The notes under the pieces: model-generated
What the model saw: the letters and a program-made list of their open reading frames with translations, nothing else
What the model was told of the DNA's origin: nothing
Databases searched by the model: none
Program-made: the position numbers and the translations under genes
Assembly (NCBI GenBank): GCA_029721515.1
Contig: JAQQSB010001360.1
Coordinates: forward strand, 1 to 64,000
DNA from: Synanceia verrucosa
Taxonomy: Eukaryota > Chordata > Actinopteri > Perciformes > Synanceiidae
Length of the DNA: 64,000 bases
Direction: 5' to 3'
In this document: piece by piece, positions 1-12,420 of the stretch
Position numbering within the stretch: position 1 is the stretch's first letter
How the letters are laid out: every line of letters starts with the position of its first letter

Positions 1-104
1 AGACACGGGGAGAACATGCAAACTCCACACAGAAAGGCCTCTCGAACCCAGTACCTTCTTGCTGTGAGGCGACGGTGCTAACCACCACACCACCGTGCCG
101 CCCC
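1..104 (-). mobile_element. V-SINE (HE1/DANA-like) 5' fragment
   Basis: Read on the minus strand, this begins GGCGGCACGGTGG, has a tRNA-like A box (GTGGTTAGCAC), the phrase CCTCACAGCAAGAAGG, a B box near GGGTTCGA, and then the V-SINE central phrase TGTGTGGAGTTTGCATGTTC. This is the layout of tRNA-derived fish V-SINEs. The element runs off the left edge of the window, so its 3' part is not seen. Better preserved relatives lie near 39.7-40.1 kb and 60.2-60.4 kb. Confidence 0.8.
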
Positions 105-1214
105 TATAGCAACATTCTTACAACCAAGATTCAAGGTCTTTACCTTAACTGTAACATCTAAATAGGGGAAATTGCCCCTCCGATTATATATATACATAAT
201 TATTGTATCTGTGTTTATACAGCTAAGTTGATATGAAGACTAAACATGAAAAAAGATATGGTCTACATGTAGCTGTATAGATACAGTATGTCTTAACTGA
301 TAGCATGAAGCATTTGTTAATCATGTCCTCATCCTCTTAATTACTACCAGACCTGTCGGCGCCGACAGGATTTCACAGCCTCTCAGCCGTAACTCCTGAT
401 CAGTGTGTGCTATTGAAGGCATTCAGTTGATTCTGAAAGCAGATAAATTGGGCTTTTCAACAATATCATGTTTATTACAGTAAAGTACAAACGTTGAATC
501 ACAGGTGAGGTTTCACTTCTACACCTGGAAAAAAGGGAGCGCTTCTTCTCAGCGTCACTCCTGAATCCAGTGCCGGTGCCTTGTTATTTACCTTTGACAT
601 ATTTTATTATTTCTTTACCTTGTGTGCTGAGAGTGCTGTAAATCGGAGTCAGATTCCTCATTCCTGAAGCTGTTCTGAATCTGATCATTCTATTTCATAT
701 TTGATCAATAGCAGTTACACCTCCGTGCCATGTCTGAACAGGTGAGCCACCTGTTTAATAGCTGATCACCAGCTCAAATAGCTGTAAATCACTGCCACTC
801 CTAAACTAATCAAATTATCGGATCAATGAAGAATCACAGATGCCGGGTATAAGCGCAATTTATTATTGTTTAATGGTTTACATTGATTTATAATGATGTT
901 TTACTGAAGAAATAACTTTGAATTTGCTTGTATTTTGAGCTATCTGTGTTGCCATCGTTGAGTTATGCATCCCCCCCCATGATACTGCAGCAAGCAGGAC
1001 GTTCACCTGTGGTGAAGTCCTCTTCTTACTAAGAGGTTATTGCAAAGTTTACTTAATGTTGTAAACTAGGAAAGCTGGGGAGAAAATAAAAGTTTATATA
1101 GGCTGAAGATCTATATGCATTTCTAGCCTTTTAAAATAACAAATATAGTGTACGTGATTAAATGTCAGGTTATTAAATATTGTTGTTAATATATCAATAA
1201 TAAGTTAATAAATA
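105..1214. other. AT-rich DNA, nothing recognised
   Basis: No gene, RNA or repeat that I can name. The stretch is AT-rich, with short TATA runs near 186-205 and AATATT/TTAATA-rich DNA in 1140-1214. It ends where homology to the right-hand arm (48.1-52.7 kb) begins. Confidence 0.4.
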
Positions 1215-2639
1215 TTGTTATCTGAAATGAAAACAAAAAACAATCAATGTGGGAAATAATCATTAAAAAGTAAAATGACAATTTATTAGTCAATAATATA
1301 TAAACTAAATAAACTATTAATCAATAATATATTAAAAATGAAATATCAATGTAAATGGACCCCAAGTGCACCGGGTTAATCTCACTCGTTCCTCTTGTAG
1401 CATATCAATGAGCATAAATAATAAACTTAACTCTTCTCATTTCTGAGTATCTCCCCAGGAAATCTATCTGACACTATGTGGCACCTAAGTGCTTAAGGCT
1501 TAAGTTTTATGACTGGCAGAATAAACAGATAAGACCAGTTCCTCCTCTCTGACCCAAGGAACTCCAGGACATACACCAGGAGGAGGAGTTTTATTGCCCC
1601 ACATTCCTGCTTTAATCCTGCCAGACACATCCAAAGCTTAATGTGGACTCTTCCTTTCTCCCTGCCTGGAACAGAACATTACATTAAGATTTTAATGGTT
1701 AACTATGCTTTCATTCCTCAGCTACTGTCATGTAAGTATCACTGTTATAATGTCAAACATCAGTCTCCACACGGATCCTCTTCCTTTTCCTCCTTCTGAT
1801 AAGGACTAAATGTGACATGTGGGATTGGTTGTGGATTAACTCTACAGACACAATCATACATAGATCTGCCTGTTGTAGTACACCTTCCTACATGCTCTGA
1901 TACCATGGTTCATCTGTTTGTTTAATTTGATTCAATTGGTCAAGTTTTGGTCTGTGGTTTCCTACTATAGGTTGCTTGGTGTCATTTTACAGCTGAGAGA
2001 GGGAGCTTTCACATAGAGAAACTTTAATAAAGTAAAACACAGCAGTATTGACATTAAATAAGTTAAAAGAATATCATCTCAGTTAACTTGGTGGATGGGG
2101 AGGGACCAGTGGTCACACCCCCACTGGACCTTCAACAAAGATCATAAAAAGCCTCAGCTGGTCTGAGTGCTCTCTCTACTCTTCTTCAGTCCTTCAGTCA
2201 GTCAAGTTCTGGTCTTCATTCTCTCCACTGCATCTCTGTTCTCCCTCTCCCACATGCTGGGAGGGGGAGGGAAACAATGATGACCCAGAGACAGAGACAT
2301 GCTGTCCCACCGCAGGCCCAGTGCCTCATGGCATGAAGAACAACCTCTCCAGAATCTTCAACCTGCTCCAGATATGACTGAAAGACTCTGAATGCTGCCT
2401 CTGAATGGCCTCCTCAGGACCCAGCACCTCATGGCATGAAGAACAGCCTATCCAGAACCTTCCAACTCTGCATCCTGCCTCAAGACCATCTTGTCTCCTC
2501 TCTCTACTCCTTTGCCCTGAAAATGTGAGCCAGCTCCTCTGCTCAGACACAGGCTGCAGAAAATGACTCCAGCCGTCATGAAGAAACTTAAAAGAAGAAA
2601 AGACTGTTGACATGTTGGTGAGATGGAGCCATGTCAACC

Positions 2640-2720
2640 AAAGATGTCCAGAGCTGCCCAGAGTTGTCCAGAGATGACCAAAGGTTTCCAGAACTCCCCA
2701 GAGATGTCCAACGATGCCCG
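2640..2720 (+). repeat. Short tandem array (ccagag-tg motif)
   Basis: Variants of 'agatgtccagagctgcc' recur about every 15 bases. The open frames here read repeated Q-R-C-P / S-C-P-E patterns and look like by-products. The right arm lacks most of this array at the corresponding place (about 51130-51150). Confidence 0.7.
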
Positions 2721-3320
2721 AAAGAGCCACTGGTGAAGTTCAAGCAGAAGTCGCCTACAGAGATCCAGCAGATCCAGACAGAACCTGCAGCCACTCCTCA
2801 CTCCCATCCATCCAGGAACAGTGATATACTGCATATACATCTTACAGATATTAAAGAGTTTGATGATTAGACGCTAAATTAAATGGCCTGAATTTAGGGC
2901 TTAATCCAGCAAACCTAATAATATTTAGTAAGATATCAGTAAAACGCTAAACCAATTCTGAATAGTAAATTACTCACAGTCTTCTCTGATGCCTCTCAAA
3001 CCCTCAACTGCTGAACGCCACCAAACCTAAACCAAATTTTGGTAACAGCCTAATTCTTAATTTGGTCTAGATAACCACCACTGAATTTAACTGGTCACAT
3101 TGAATTAATTAATCAGATATTCATCCTTTGAACTTTGCCTTTGTTCAATCATTCATTCCATTTTTGTCACAGTGAGTCAGTGCCATGTATCTTCCATCAA
3201 TCTTCCTTTATTCTAGTTTTTATTTTCCATTTTATTATTTCTGTTAGTAGCCTGGTCATTTAGTTTGTCAAACTAATCATTTATTGTTAGTTATTTTCTG
3301 TGACAGTAGTAGTCTGGTTA

Positions 3321-3840
3321 TAGTTTGTCAAATAAACTTCTCATTTATAAAGAACTTGGTTATTTGATTTATGTGTGTATATAAAGTAATTGAATCACTG
3401 TACACTAGGTCAAGAACTCTGTAGCACCCTGAGATTAAGAGACTCTATTAATTAATGTCAAATTCACAAGTTTTCCCTGTTTTAGCAAAACTGGGCGGCG
3501 CCCTGATAATTTCTACTATTAAAGGTAATTTTTGGTTTATGATCAAAAACATAAATCTATTGTTTATAAATACATAATTTGATATTAATTAATGATTGAC
3601 TAATCTGCTCTACACTATTTATGCTACAATGTAGTGAAATAGTTTCTGTTCGAAGTTTAGTCATGTAGTTTGTCAAATAAACATCTAGTTTGATAAAGAA
3701 GTTGGTTATTTGATTTGTGTCTATAAAGCAAATTGAATCACTGGACACGAGGTCCAAGAATCTCAAGAGCTGCCTTAAGTTAAGAGACCCTATCATATCA
3801 AATCTGCAAGTTTTCCCTGTTTCCACAAAACTGGATGGTG
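3321..3840 (+). repeat. Two ~345-bp-spaced tandem units
   Basis: The phrase TAGTTTGTCAAATAAAC starts at 3321 and again at 3666. Each copy is followed by a diverged version of the same ~175-base text, ending in AAGTTTTCCCTGTTT and an AAACTGG block. Both units are also present in the right arm (about 50.01-50.18 and 50.37-50.55 kb), so the duplication predates the splitting of the two arms. Confidence 0.75.
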
Positions 3841-4269
3841 TCTGTGTGAATCAATAACTTAAGAGTTATTGATTATAAATACTGATGTTATACAAATGAA
3901 TGACTGATTATTCATGTGCTACAGGGAGCGTCTTTGTGCTCAGTGATCCCTGTCAGCTTCTTTCTGTGCACTCATCAGCCTGTCTGCCTCCACTGACTAG
4001 TTGTTCACTGCTCTTGTAGTCATTTCTGCAGTATTGAGCTGCTCTCTGCAGGGAGCTTACTGACCCTACAAAAATAAGAAATGAGTCAAGGCTGCATTGT
4101 GTTAACATTTATTTGAGTTTGCATGCAAAGTGTAATTGTACTCTCATTCCATGTTAGCTGGTTGGACTAGCTACCCTTCCTGTTAGTGCTGCCCGCCATG
4201 GTAGTGGAGGTTTGACTGAGCAGAGTTATAAGTGCTTCAGAAGTACTTATTTGTGCTGAAAGAAATTCT

Positions 4270-4714
4270 GATGCTCCACCCACTCCTTGTCCACCCACTC
4301 ATGCTCCACCTACTCCTGCTCCACCCACTCCTGCTCCACCCACTCATGCTCCACCCACTCATGCTCCACCTACTCCTGGTCCACCCACTCATGCTCCATC
4401 TACTCATGATCCACCCACTCCTGCTCCACCTACTCATGATCCACCCACTCATGCTCCACCTACTGCTGGTCCACCCACTCATGCTCCACCTACTCCTGCT
4501 CCACCCACTCATGCTCCACCCACTCCTGGTCCACCCACTCATGCTCCACCCACTCCTGCTCCACCCACTCATGCTCCACCTACTCATGATGCACCCACTC
4601 ATGCTCCACCCACTGGTGATCCACCCACTCCTGCTCCACCTACTCATGATCCACCCACTCATGCTCCACGTACTCCTGCTCCACCCACTCATGCTCCACC
4701 TACTCCTGGTCCAC
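4270..4714 (+). repeat. 15-bp minisatellite
   Basis: About 30 tandem copies of the 15-mer CTCMTGMTCCACCYA in nearly perfect phase. That phase keeps frames open on both strands (repeated HPLML on plus, SGWS/MSGW on minus). These are repeat by-products, not genes. The inverted partner array lies at 48541-49370. Confidence 0.95.
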
Positions 4715-5116
4715 CACAAACGAACTTGGCTCCATCTCGTGGCCAGTTTGGTGAACTGAGTTTGATGGTTGCAGTATTCAAACTTTCCATGTGTGCATGG
4801 TAGCTCTGATACATAATTAGCTAAAACTAACACTGAACTCTGGACATAGAACTTGTCAAACAAACAATCACAACAATTTTCTCACTAATACTTGTCAAGG
4901 ATACTGAATAAAATCATAACAACAATAAAATAATAATAACGATTTCTTACTACTAACTGTAAATGATACTGAGTAAAGCTTCTACTAAACTGGCATTTAT
5001 AATACATCATTCAATCACAAACAACTAAAAAGTTCATCAATTTTTAATCTACCTTTTTCCTGTCAGCTCTCAATTGTCATAACCACTTTCTACAAAAACC
5101 CAAAACAAAACAATTT

Positions 5117-5515
5117 CATTGAATGATTTACACAAAATAATCAACTACAACTAACAACAACAGTAACAGAGGCAGAAGAATTGAATTGAAAAGCTGTATG
5201 TATGGATGTAATGCATCCCCTCTTGCTTGTCTTGCACATCTTCCTGCTCTCCGCCAACATACATATTATAAATCAAACATGTCATCTCCTGCAGCAAAAC
5301 TCATCCACCCATACAGATGTAGAATCCATTGACGCCTCTGAGAATTTGGACATAGTAATAGCAGATTTGACTGAAGATTTATTCCCAGGTTATGCAAATA
5401 AACCCAGAGTGCCACTCACCAAGAATACAATAACAACTAAAATATGCATTTCCTACTGAAAATGCATGGGAATACTGTCAGCTGAAGCTACGCTGCTCAT
5501 GCTGAATGCTGCTTA
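5117..5515. other. Spacer between inverted arm and transposon
   Basis: No recognised feature. A short open frame at 5202-5459 has a hydrophobic start but no family resemblance I can name. The base TA at 5514-5515 is half of the probable target duplication of the next element. Confidence 0.35.
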
Positions 5516-5526
5516 CCCAGCGGGCA
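5516..5526. repeat. Left terminal inverted repeat
   Basis: CCCAGCGGGCA, preceded by TA at 5514-5515. It is an exact reverse complement of 12757-12767. Confidence 0.85.
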
Positions 5527-5639
5527 TCTGATGTAAATGCAACATCAAGATGATATCAAATGTTGATATCAAAATTATATCCTGATTTGGTCAAAATGTA
5601 AATCAACATGATGTCAAACTTTGACATCAATTTGATTGA

Positions 5640-5800
5640 TGTCAAATTTCAGCCAAATAATGATGATATTGATGTTATTTTGATATTACTTCAACATTAA
5701 GATTCATTTAACTTTCAGCCAAATAATGACACTGATATAATTTTGACATTGTTTCAATGTTAAGGTTCTTTAAACTATCAGCCATATCATTTGAATGTCA
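5640..5800 (+). repeat. Sub-terminal ~65-bp tandem units
   Basis: CAGCC(A)AATAATGA-type starts occur at 5650, 5716 and 5779 (spacing 66 and 63). Each is followed by 'gat-tt-attttga-att' and a TTCAAYRTTAAG block. Sub-terminal repeats of this kind often serve as transposase-binding sites in CACTA-type elements; that role here is inferred. Confidence 0.65.
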
Positions 5801-6010
5801 ACCTTGTATTGCAAACAGAACTGACTTAATCTAGACTTGGTCTCACTACAGGATCTTAACCTTGGACTTTGTCTATATTGAGTGGCTGTCCTACATGTAT
5901 TTGCTTTTCCCACATGGAATTCTTTCTCAATGATCAAGCATACATGTATGATCAAAACATTTTACTTTCTATTTTAACTACAACATTTTTTTTATTTTAA
6001 AACAAACAAT

Positions 6011-9000
6011 TTATGCATCAGTCTCAGCTGTAGTAGTCTTGCGCCCACCACCACCTTTTCGATCTGGTGCTGACCTCAGGTAGGCCCCCATCCGAGACAC
6101 AATAGCATCTTCAGTGGCTCCATGCTGCGACTTCTGAATGGCTTCTGAAAAAAGGACATTTTACAAGCGTTGAGTCAAGTCATTTTTGATTGAGGATCAA
6201 ACATTTATCAAAATAATTTATTTCAACAACATAGGTGGTGCACAAAAAGATATTCTACTTACCAATCATGACCTTGCAAAGGGTCATTCTTCTGAAGGCA
6301 CCATTGCCACCACCACCGTCCATATTAAGTCCTGCCATTATCTTATTTGTAAGGACTCTGTCAAACACATGTACACATGTTATCAGTTTATTATGATCCC
6401 CATTAACTGCAGTTTCACTGCTGCTATTTTTTCTAGGATGAACAGATAACGAACACAGCTAACCTCTTCATGACGTTGCTCACATTTTCGCAAATGCCAG
6501 CTCCACCAATCTTCACCATTTGAGCTGTCTGAAGAAATAATTTTCCAACATTACATTTAAATATGTATAAATACACACATTTACAGGGGTTATTTTGAAG
6601 GGGACAACTTACAACACAGATACTTGAACACATATATGCAAAAGAATAATATGGATTAGTTTGCTTTTATTCCTGAACTTACCATCAGTTTTCTTTTGTC
6701 ATCAGATTTCAGTTGTCTGTTGAGATCATGAAGGTCATCCATGGAGTCAATGACTTCCAGGTAAAAAAGTGAATCTTGGGGCACCGATTACTGGCCAACT
6801 TCAGACAGTTTTGCTCTGATGTCCACGAGCAAAAAAAGCACTCTCTTTTGGAACTCTGAATGTTAGACCAAAGACAGCAACATCACTTCATATTCGATAC
6901 CCCATACAGTAATTTCTGTTTAGTGCACACTTACTCTTCTGTTCCACTGGGAAGGATCTCCCTCTGGGCTCTTTGATGGCCTGATCTGGACCTGGATCTG
7001 TAGCGATGCACTGATGTTGATGTGGACCTGCTGTGTCGTATTGCTGACATGGTCCTTTACTGTTTAGATCTCTGATGAGTAGAGCTGAACAGTTATTGCA
7101 AAAATAATAATAAATATTATTTTGATTACTATTGAAAAAAGATTCTGATCCTGTTATTTATCATGTTAATTAAATTTTAAACGGCGGGTTTCGCTTTTGT
7201 TGACTTTGAACATCGAAAGAAATGTTCAATTTCCCCTAATGATTACTGGCAATATTAATATACATGTAGGAATGTTTTCAGACCATTGACCATTGACCTA
7301 CCAAAAAAAAAAGTTGGTCGCTGATCTTGTGGCGGTGTGGTCGATAACTTTTTTGACGGACGACTTTGACGGAAGCGGATGTGGGTGGTTTGTCACGTGA
7401 GTCTGCTAAACCAATGAGGTGGGTGCATTTCGTCAACATACCATCAACATGGCTTAGTGACAGAATTACTGACAGGGAGAAAAACAGCCGAAATCTAATA
7501 ATCAAACAGAATTTCACTAATGAACTTTGTTGAGGAGTGCTCAGCATGACCTGGGCTTTCAGATGAACCGAAGATTTTTTGTATGCAATGTTGTAGAGAG
7601 GGCTAAGGCGAGTTGGAGTTGCTGAAAGGCACTAAATACGTTGGATTTAGGCCTATGTTTATCACAGTGTATGAATATTCTTGTTATTACCATTAATAAA
7701 AGGCACCAACTGTCTTTGACTAAGCAGCACCTCAGTCTTCAAAGCCATGAAGTTTTCAAAGTTGTAATCATGTAACAGTATGTCCCCATGATTGTCCATT
7801 ACTTAGCATAGCTGAAGCCTACCGTTACATAACGTCTACTCTGGATTTGTAGGTGTCCAGAGTCGATGTTACATGGCCTAGCTCTAGCCACGGCTACAAA
7901 ACAGCTAAGCTGGACGTATGCAGTTAACATAACAACAGTGCTGGTTCTGCACTCCTGGTGTGCGTGCATCCGCAGTGTTGACAAACAAATAGTTCCCCTA
8001 TACAGTTCATTTATTTTATGATTGTAACAAGCCACTATTGTAATGTTAATAAAATTAATAGCACAGCCCTACCGATGGTCAGAATTGGAGCGATGCACTG
8101 ATGTGGATCTGGATCTGCTTTGACGCTGCTGGTGTTGGCGTGGTAGTTTCCTGGTGAGAGCTCTGTTTGCTGGACCTGGATCTGTAGCTCTCTTGCCGAT
8201 ATCTTTGATGGTTTGGGCTGTGCGATTATGGGAAAAAAATAAAAATCTTGATTATTTTTGACTGATATTGAAATCACAAATATTTAATTTATTCTTAGAA
8301 TGAACATAACATTTGCTTAATTTCTAACGGTACCATTTTTTATTTGAGATTTTGAGCTTAAAAAGAAACATTAAAGATATGGTTCCTGTTAAAAGGTTTG
8401 ATGTCCTCTTAAATAATGATTACTGGGTATTCCTATGTATGCTGTACATATATACTGTGAGTGTAAGAAAACAGTAGTTTGTAATTTCATGATCATGGGA
8501 AGCCAATATTGTAATTGAAATAAATTTCATTGCATAGCACTACCGATTGCCTGAACGATGTGCTGATGGTGATCTGGACCTGTTACGATGTATTGGTGTT
8601 TCTTCCCCCTGGCGAGATCTCCTATTACTGGACCTGGATCTGTTGATCGATTGATCAGGTAAATGACTACTCAAAAAAACAAAATGGGCAACATAATAAT
8701 AAAAATAATCAGCAAGAGAAAAAACAAACAAGCAAAAAATAACTCAATTCACGTGAACAAAAAAGATTTAGAAGTATAAACTTATCCAACCCTAACTCCT
8801 TTCGTGGCACTAGTGGCATGTACCTGCTGTGAGTCAATGGTGTTTCCATGGTTTCCCGAAATACCTGACTGTCCTGGGCTCTGGACAAGGATCTGCTAAA
8901 TTTCTTTGGTACTGTTGGCAGGACAGGGCCTGTTGGATTGTAAATAATGATGATACATTAAAGGAAACACTACCCAATCTCTACTCAGACAATTGACATA

Positions 9001-10295
9001 ACTAAATTCATATTATTTTGCTTCTGGTTTAGATATACAGATAATATATAATGTATACTTACTATGTTCTGAAGATGAATCTGCCTCATTACGGGAAATT
9101 GAGCTCTGTGATTTACTCACTGATAAATCTGTTGAATCGCAATTAGTCACACCACATGCAGTTAGACTCTAGTTTACATACTGTATAGGGTTCTGATTAT
9201 AGTCACTTACCAAGTCCATGACAAGATGTCATTCTAATTTCCTCTTCACTACCTGCACAACACATTGAACAGCCACATAAATTAACTCACAATGCTATGT
9301 TCCTTGCTTTAAAGTCACAAACAGTTAAACAGTGTTGGAAAACGTTCAAAATAACGGCATTAGGTAACATTAGGTAAAAATCTAAATATTATCATAAATA
9401 GCAACTTTTTTTTCATATTATAATGAAAATACTGTAGTTACAAAAAAGGGTTGCACTTCAACAAAAAGCTCTTCAGGTGAGAGTGCTAAACCAAAAATCT
9501 TCATAGGAATTGGAAACAGATTGCAGAGGCCTTTGCAAATGTAGGTTGTAGGCCAGTGACTGGTCACACACATTCTGGATGAAGGCTGATTGCTGAAATG
9601 CGCCAGTGAATGTGAAACGTGACCATTAGTCTTTAAATTTTTAAGAGAGTTCTGCAACCATTGCAGAGGCTTTTGCAATGCATTTCCACTGTAAATACTT
9701 ACTTTCCCTAGTAACGGATTACTTTTATGACAGAATGAGTCAGTTACAGCCTCAGTTAGTTTTTGGAACAAGTATTGAGTAATTAACTAATTACTTTTTA
9801 CAGTAATATTCCCAACACTGGTCAAACATCATCTAAATAGGACATGCTTTACAGATGTTTCATATTTATACCTTAAACAAAGTCTTCAAGGATCTTCTTT
9901 GGCTACCCGCTTGGGCCGGGAAAGAGCTAGCTCCTCATCATCACTGACCTTAGCCGTAATAAATTCATAGCTCTCACACACTTCTTTTTCCACTGGTATA
10001 AATGAAAATGATGTATCAGTATTAATATTCATAAAAGGTGAAATATAAAGTAGGTACCAATTGATATGAACCTACTTGAAGTGAATTTGACTTTAGAGAG
10101 TACAAATCTCCTCCAGTTTTTGTCTGGTTTGTCCATCCTCTCAAGGGCTTTGGTTGCGCCAGTTCCAGGTGGCCAGAAAACACCACTGTTCTTTATCCAA
10201 GACAAGGGGATGACTCCTCCCCCTCCCGATCTCTCTCCTTCCGCACAGCTCGGGCCCACATATTGGGAACCTGTACAGTTAAGAACTACATACAA
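6011..10295 (-). pseudogene. Transposon-borne DUF4806-type multi-exon gene, probably decayed
   Basis: Exons can be read with GT/AG borders on the minus strand. The first (10295-10076) opens at a Met, has a ...PLSWI...FWPPG... block and ends in a GTAGGT donor. The next (about 9995-9895) is acidic and ends near PKRVAK. Small exons lie near 9257-9213, 9130-9064 and 8935-8820, and RS-rich exons near 8641-8543, 8200-8080 and 7060-6940. C-terminal exons lie at 6860-6710, 6530-6461 (KIGGAGICENV), 6361-6264 (NMDGGGGNGAF, donor GTAAGTAG) and 6150-6011, ending in TAA. The WPP N-terminus plus the IGG/GxxGxxAF C-terminus match my memory of DUF4806 proteins. An in-frame TAA in the 6860-6710 exon suggests decay. 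Exact exon joins are approximate. Function is unknown; it is presumably an accessory protein of the element. Confidence 0.65.
9330..9820. mobile_element. Non-autonomous DNA transposon nested in an intron
   Basis: The ends CAGTGTTGG (9330) and CCAACACTG (9820) are inverted. The right end carries the AGTAATTAC/TTTTACAGTAAT text typical of fish hAT-type miniature elements. It sits between exons of the DUF4806-type gene. The open frame at 9418-9771 is probably chance. No clean 8-bp target duplication is seen (GTTAAA versus GTCAAA flanks). Confidence 0.6.
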
Positions 10296-10844
10296 TACAC
10301 ATACATTTCACTTACACCTTACTGTGCCTCGTCAATCCTTGCCAGTTATTTTTGTTCTGTCCCTCAAACTACTCTGGGTCTTACACTGTACCTTTGAGTC
10401 TTCTCGCTCACTATTTAGAAAGCTGCTAGTTATGTCACTTACTTGCTTTTCAAGTTACTAACATGTCCTTGTTCTTCTAGTGTCAACCACTTGCCCCATT
10501 TGTGTATTCATGTCACCTTCTCCAACACTGCACTTTATAAGTCGCTATTGATGAGTTTTTCAGCTAACACATCAACAATAAAGTAATCTGCGGTCTCTTA
10601 GCATTAGATTCTATACACAAAAACAGAGAGACTTACCACTGTACAACAAAGAGGTCAAAAACACCAGAACAGGTAGCAACAATGCAAGGGTGGAGGAGGA
10701 AGCAAAAGAAGCAACAGTACCCAGGCACCACAGGTCCCACTCTGCCTCCAACACAAACACATGTTAATTTAGTATAGGCATTTAACAATATAGAAACAAC
10801 AACATGAATTAAACTCACATAATACTCAGCAATACTCAGCACTC

Positions 10845-11995
10845 TCTTGGCAGTTGTCCCTTCAAGGAGTCCAGATGATTGGAAATAATGTTCCTTTGTC
10901 GCAATGACAACCGCAAGTTTTAGATCCTTGCCTCATGAAATTAAGCATTCTCCTCACCACACCCAAACACACCAAATGCATATAATCCAATGCAAACTGA
11001 TGGATACACGAGATTCCTGCCATAGTCAGTGGGGATTTTTCAATTTGATGATCCTTGTATACCAACTGACGGAACCCTTCTTCGGTCCTGTCTATGGCAC
11101 CTGGCTCTTTGGGACCAAGGACAACCCTTCCTTCATAAGTGCCTCTTGTTGTGCATCGCTCACAAGCAGTGTAACTGTTGTGGTTTTTTATGCACTTCAA
11201 AAATGCCCTGGCAGGTGAATCACATATGAATGCCCTTACAGACACCGGATGTGTTGTGCCACCATGTACTATTCCTTCTTGCTGCAACTGTTGAAGCTCG
11301 ACAATAAAGTCAGACAAGTACTCCCCAACATTATTTGGCTTTGACTATCCACAATAGAGGGTGACAATGAAAGGTGAAAAGTCCCAAAACCTGCAGAGTA
11401 TAGGCCACATTTGTGTGTTGGATGACTTAAAAAGAGGTACACCATCAACGTTGAAGCACAGATCTACATTGTTTTCACATATGCCAGGATTCTGTGACAC
11501 CAGTTTCAAAATGCCAGAAGCAATACCGAAATATGCATAGTGCCCACCACATTTTTCAACTGATGTCACTGTTTTTGGCGTATTTAGTAGCGTTCCGGCA
11601 TCCTTGGGTAGCCGATGCCCTTGACGCCTCAGTATTTCCAGCATTTCATTCAAGGCAGATCGCTTGCAGCTGTTTCTGGTGGCCCAGGCAGCAAGTTCCT
11701 CACCCAGATCAGGAGGGGTTTCTTCAGCACAGGGCACAAACCCAATGTCACTGTCAGATTCTGTGTTAGATAAGTGCTCAAACTCTGAGTCCTCATCATT
11801 ATCGTCACTGGCTTCATCCTCAACCACACTTGAACCACTTTGTAGCATTCCAGACAGAGCATCATCAGAATCAGGGGAATCTTCAGCCAAAGCAGTGACT
11901 TCAGCACTACGCTTCCTCCAGTTCAGAAAATATGCCATCATAACATGAGGCTTACCAGGAATAATGCAGGGTCTCCCAATGTTGCAGAACTCCAC
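10845..11995 (-). pseudogene. Tnp2/EnSpm-like transposase, truncated
   Basis: The upstream part (11995-11348) has an acidic stretch (DSDDALSG, DDNDEDSEFEHL), then FNVDGVPLFKSSN, WPILC and FIVTLYCG. After an in-frame TAG at 11345-11347 the same frame continues: KPNNVGEYLSDF, ICDSPARAFLK, a C-x2-C pair (CERCTTRG), then LDYMHLVCLGVVRRML. These blocks follow the order of Tnp2-type (CACTA/EnSpm) transposases, where the Asp residues of the NVDG and CD blocks are candidate catalytic positions. Near 10915 the homology changes frame (LRQRNIISNHLDSLK) and stops at about 10845, so the C-terminal part of the catalytic region is missing. One stop, one frameshift and the truncation make it non-functional here. 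Confidence 0.8.
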
Positions 11996-12149
11996 CGTGA
12001 TGGGTCACTGGCCAGACCAGGAGCTGCAAGAGATATAAAAATTAAACAATTTCAAAATTGTTGAGAAATAGCAGCTCTACAAGTTCATGATGTCCTTAAC
12101 TGTGCAGCAAACTGTGTTTCCATCTTTCTTTCCCGCGCTTATTTTCATA

Positions 12150-12420
12150 CTTTGACACTGCTTAAACAGTCGGGTTCCCCTGGTCCGCACGGTCAGCTGA
12201 GGCGACTTTCCGGGAGGGCGGGGCACCGCCGACACACACGTCGGTGCACTCTGTTGGAAGCTCGGTCAAGCGTCGCAGGCCTCCCACCCGCCCGTTCGCG
12301 CTCCCGGAAGGTCGCCTCGGCTGGCGCAGAACTGATGCGGTACGACAGAAATGTAGGCCGCCTCCCATATCCTGACCCGACCATTGAAAGGCGCTTCTTC
12401 CATAACACCGATGCTAATTA
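12150..12420 (-). promoter_or_regulatory. GC/CpG-rich segment upstream of the transposase
   Basis: A strongly GC- and CpG-rich island of about 250 bases in otherwise AT-rich DNA, just upstream of the minus-strand transposase. It contains an 18-bp inverted repeat: 12199-12216 and 12301-12318 differ at one position. It is the best promoter candidate for the transposase. The open frames through it on both strands look like consequences of GC content. Confidence 0.5.

Larger units (their letters stand above)
1215..5116 (+). repeat. Left arm of a long inverted repeat pair
   Basis: This block reappears as its reverse complement at 48124-52709. The outer edge TTGTTAT..CTGAAATGAAAAC at 1215 matches 52709 inward. 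The inner edge CAAAACAAAACAATTT ending at 5116 matches AAATTGTTTTGTTT at 48124. In between, matching landmarks keep the same order: the segment near 1380-1510, the duplicated 'catggcatgaagaac' block near 2330-2445, the 345-bp duplicated unit at 3.3-3.8 kb, and the minisatellite at 4.27-4.71 kb. No coding frame is convincing. It could be two opposite copies of one ~4-kb non-autonomous repeat, or the terminal arms of a ~51-kb unit. I cannot tell which. Confidence 0.85.

Noticed and set aside
3480..3510. CTGGGCGGCGCCCTG as a retroviral primer site following an LTR
   Set aside because: No paired LTR, TG...CA ends or coding region nearby; the GC palindrome alone is not enough.
4270..4714. CRISPR-like array
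   Set aside because: The repeats are contiguous with no unique spacers, and the window is eukaryotic.
4232..4863. Long open frames over the minisatellite on both strands
   Set aside because: Five-residue periodic peptides caused by a phased 15-base repeat; the partner array on the other arm has lost the phase, so no protein is conserved.
9418..9771. 117-codon minus-strand frame
   Set aside because: Lies inside the nested miniature transposon; no known motif.
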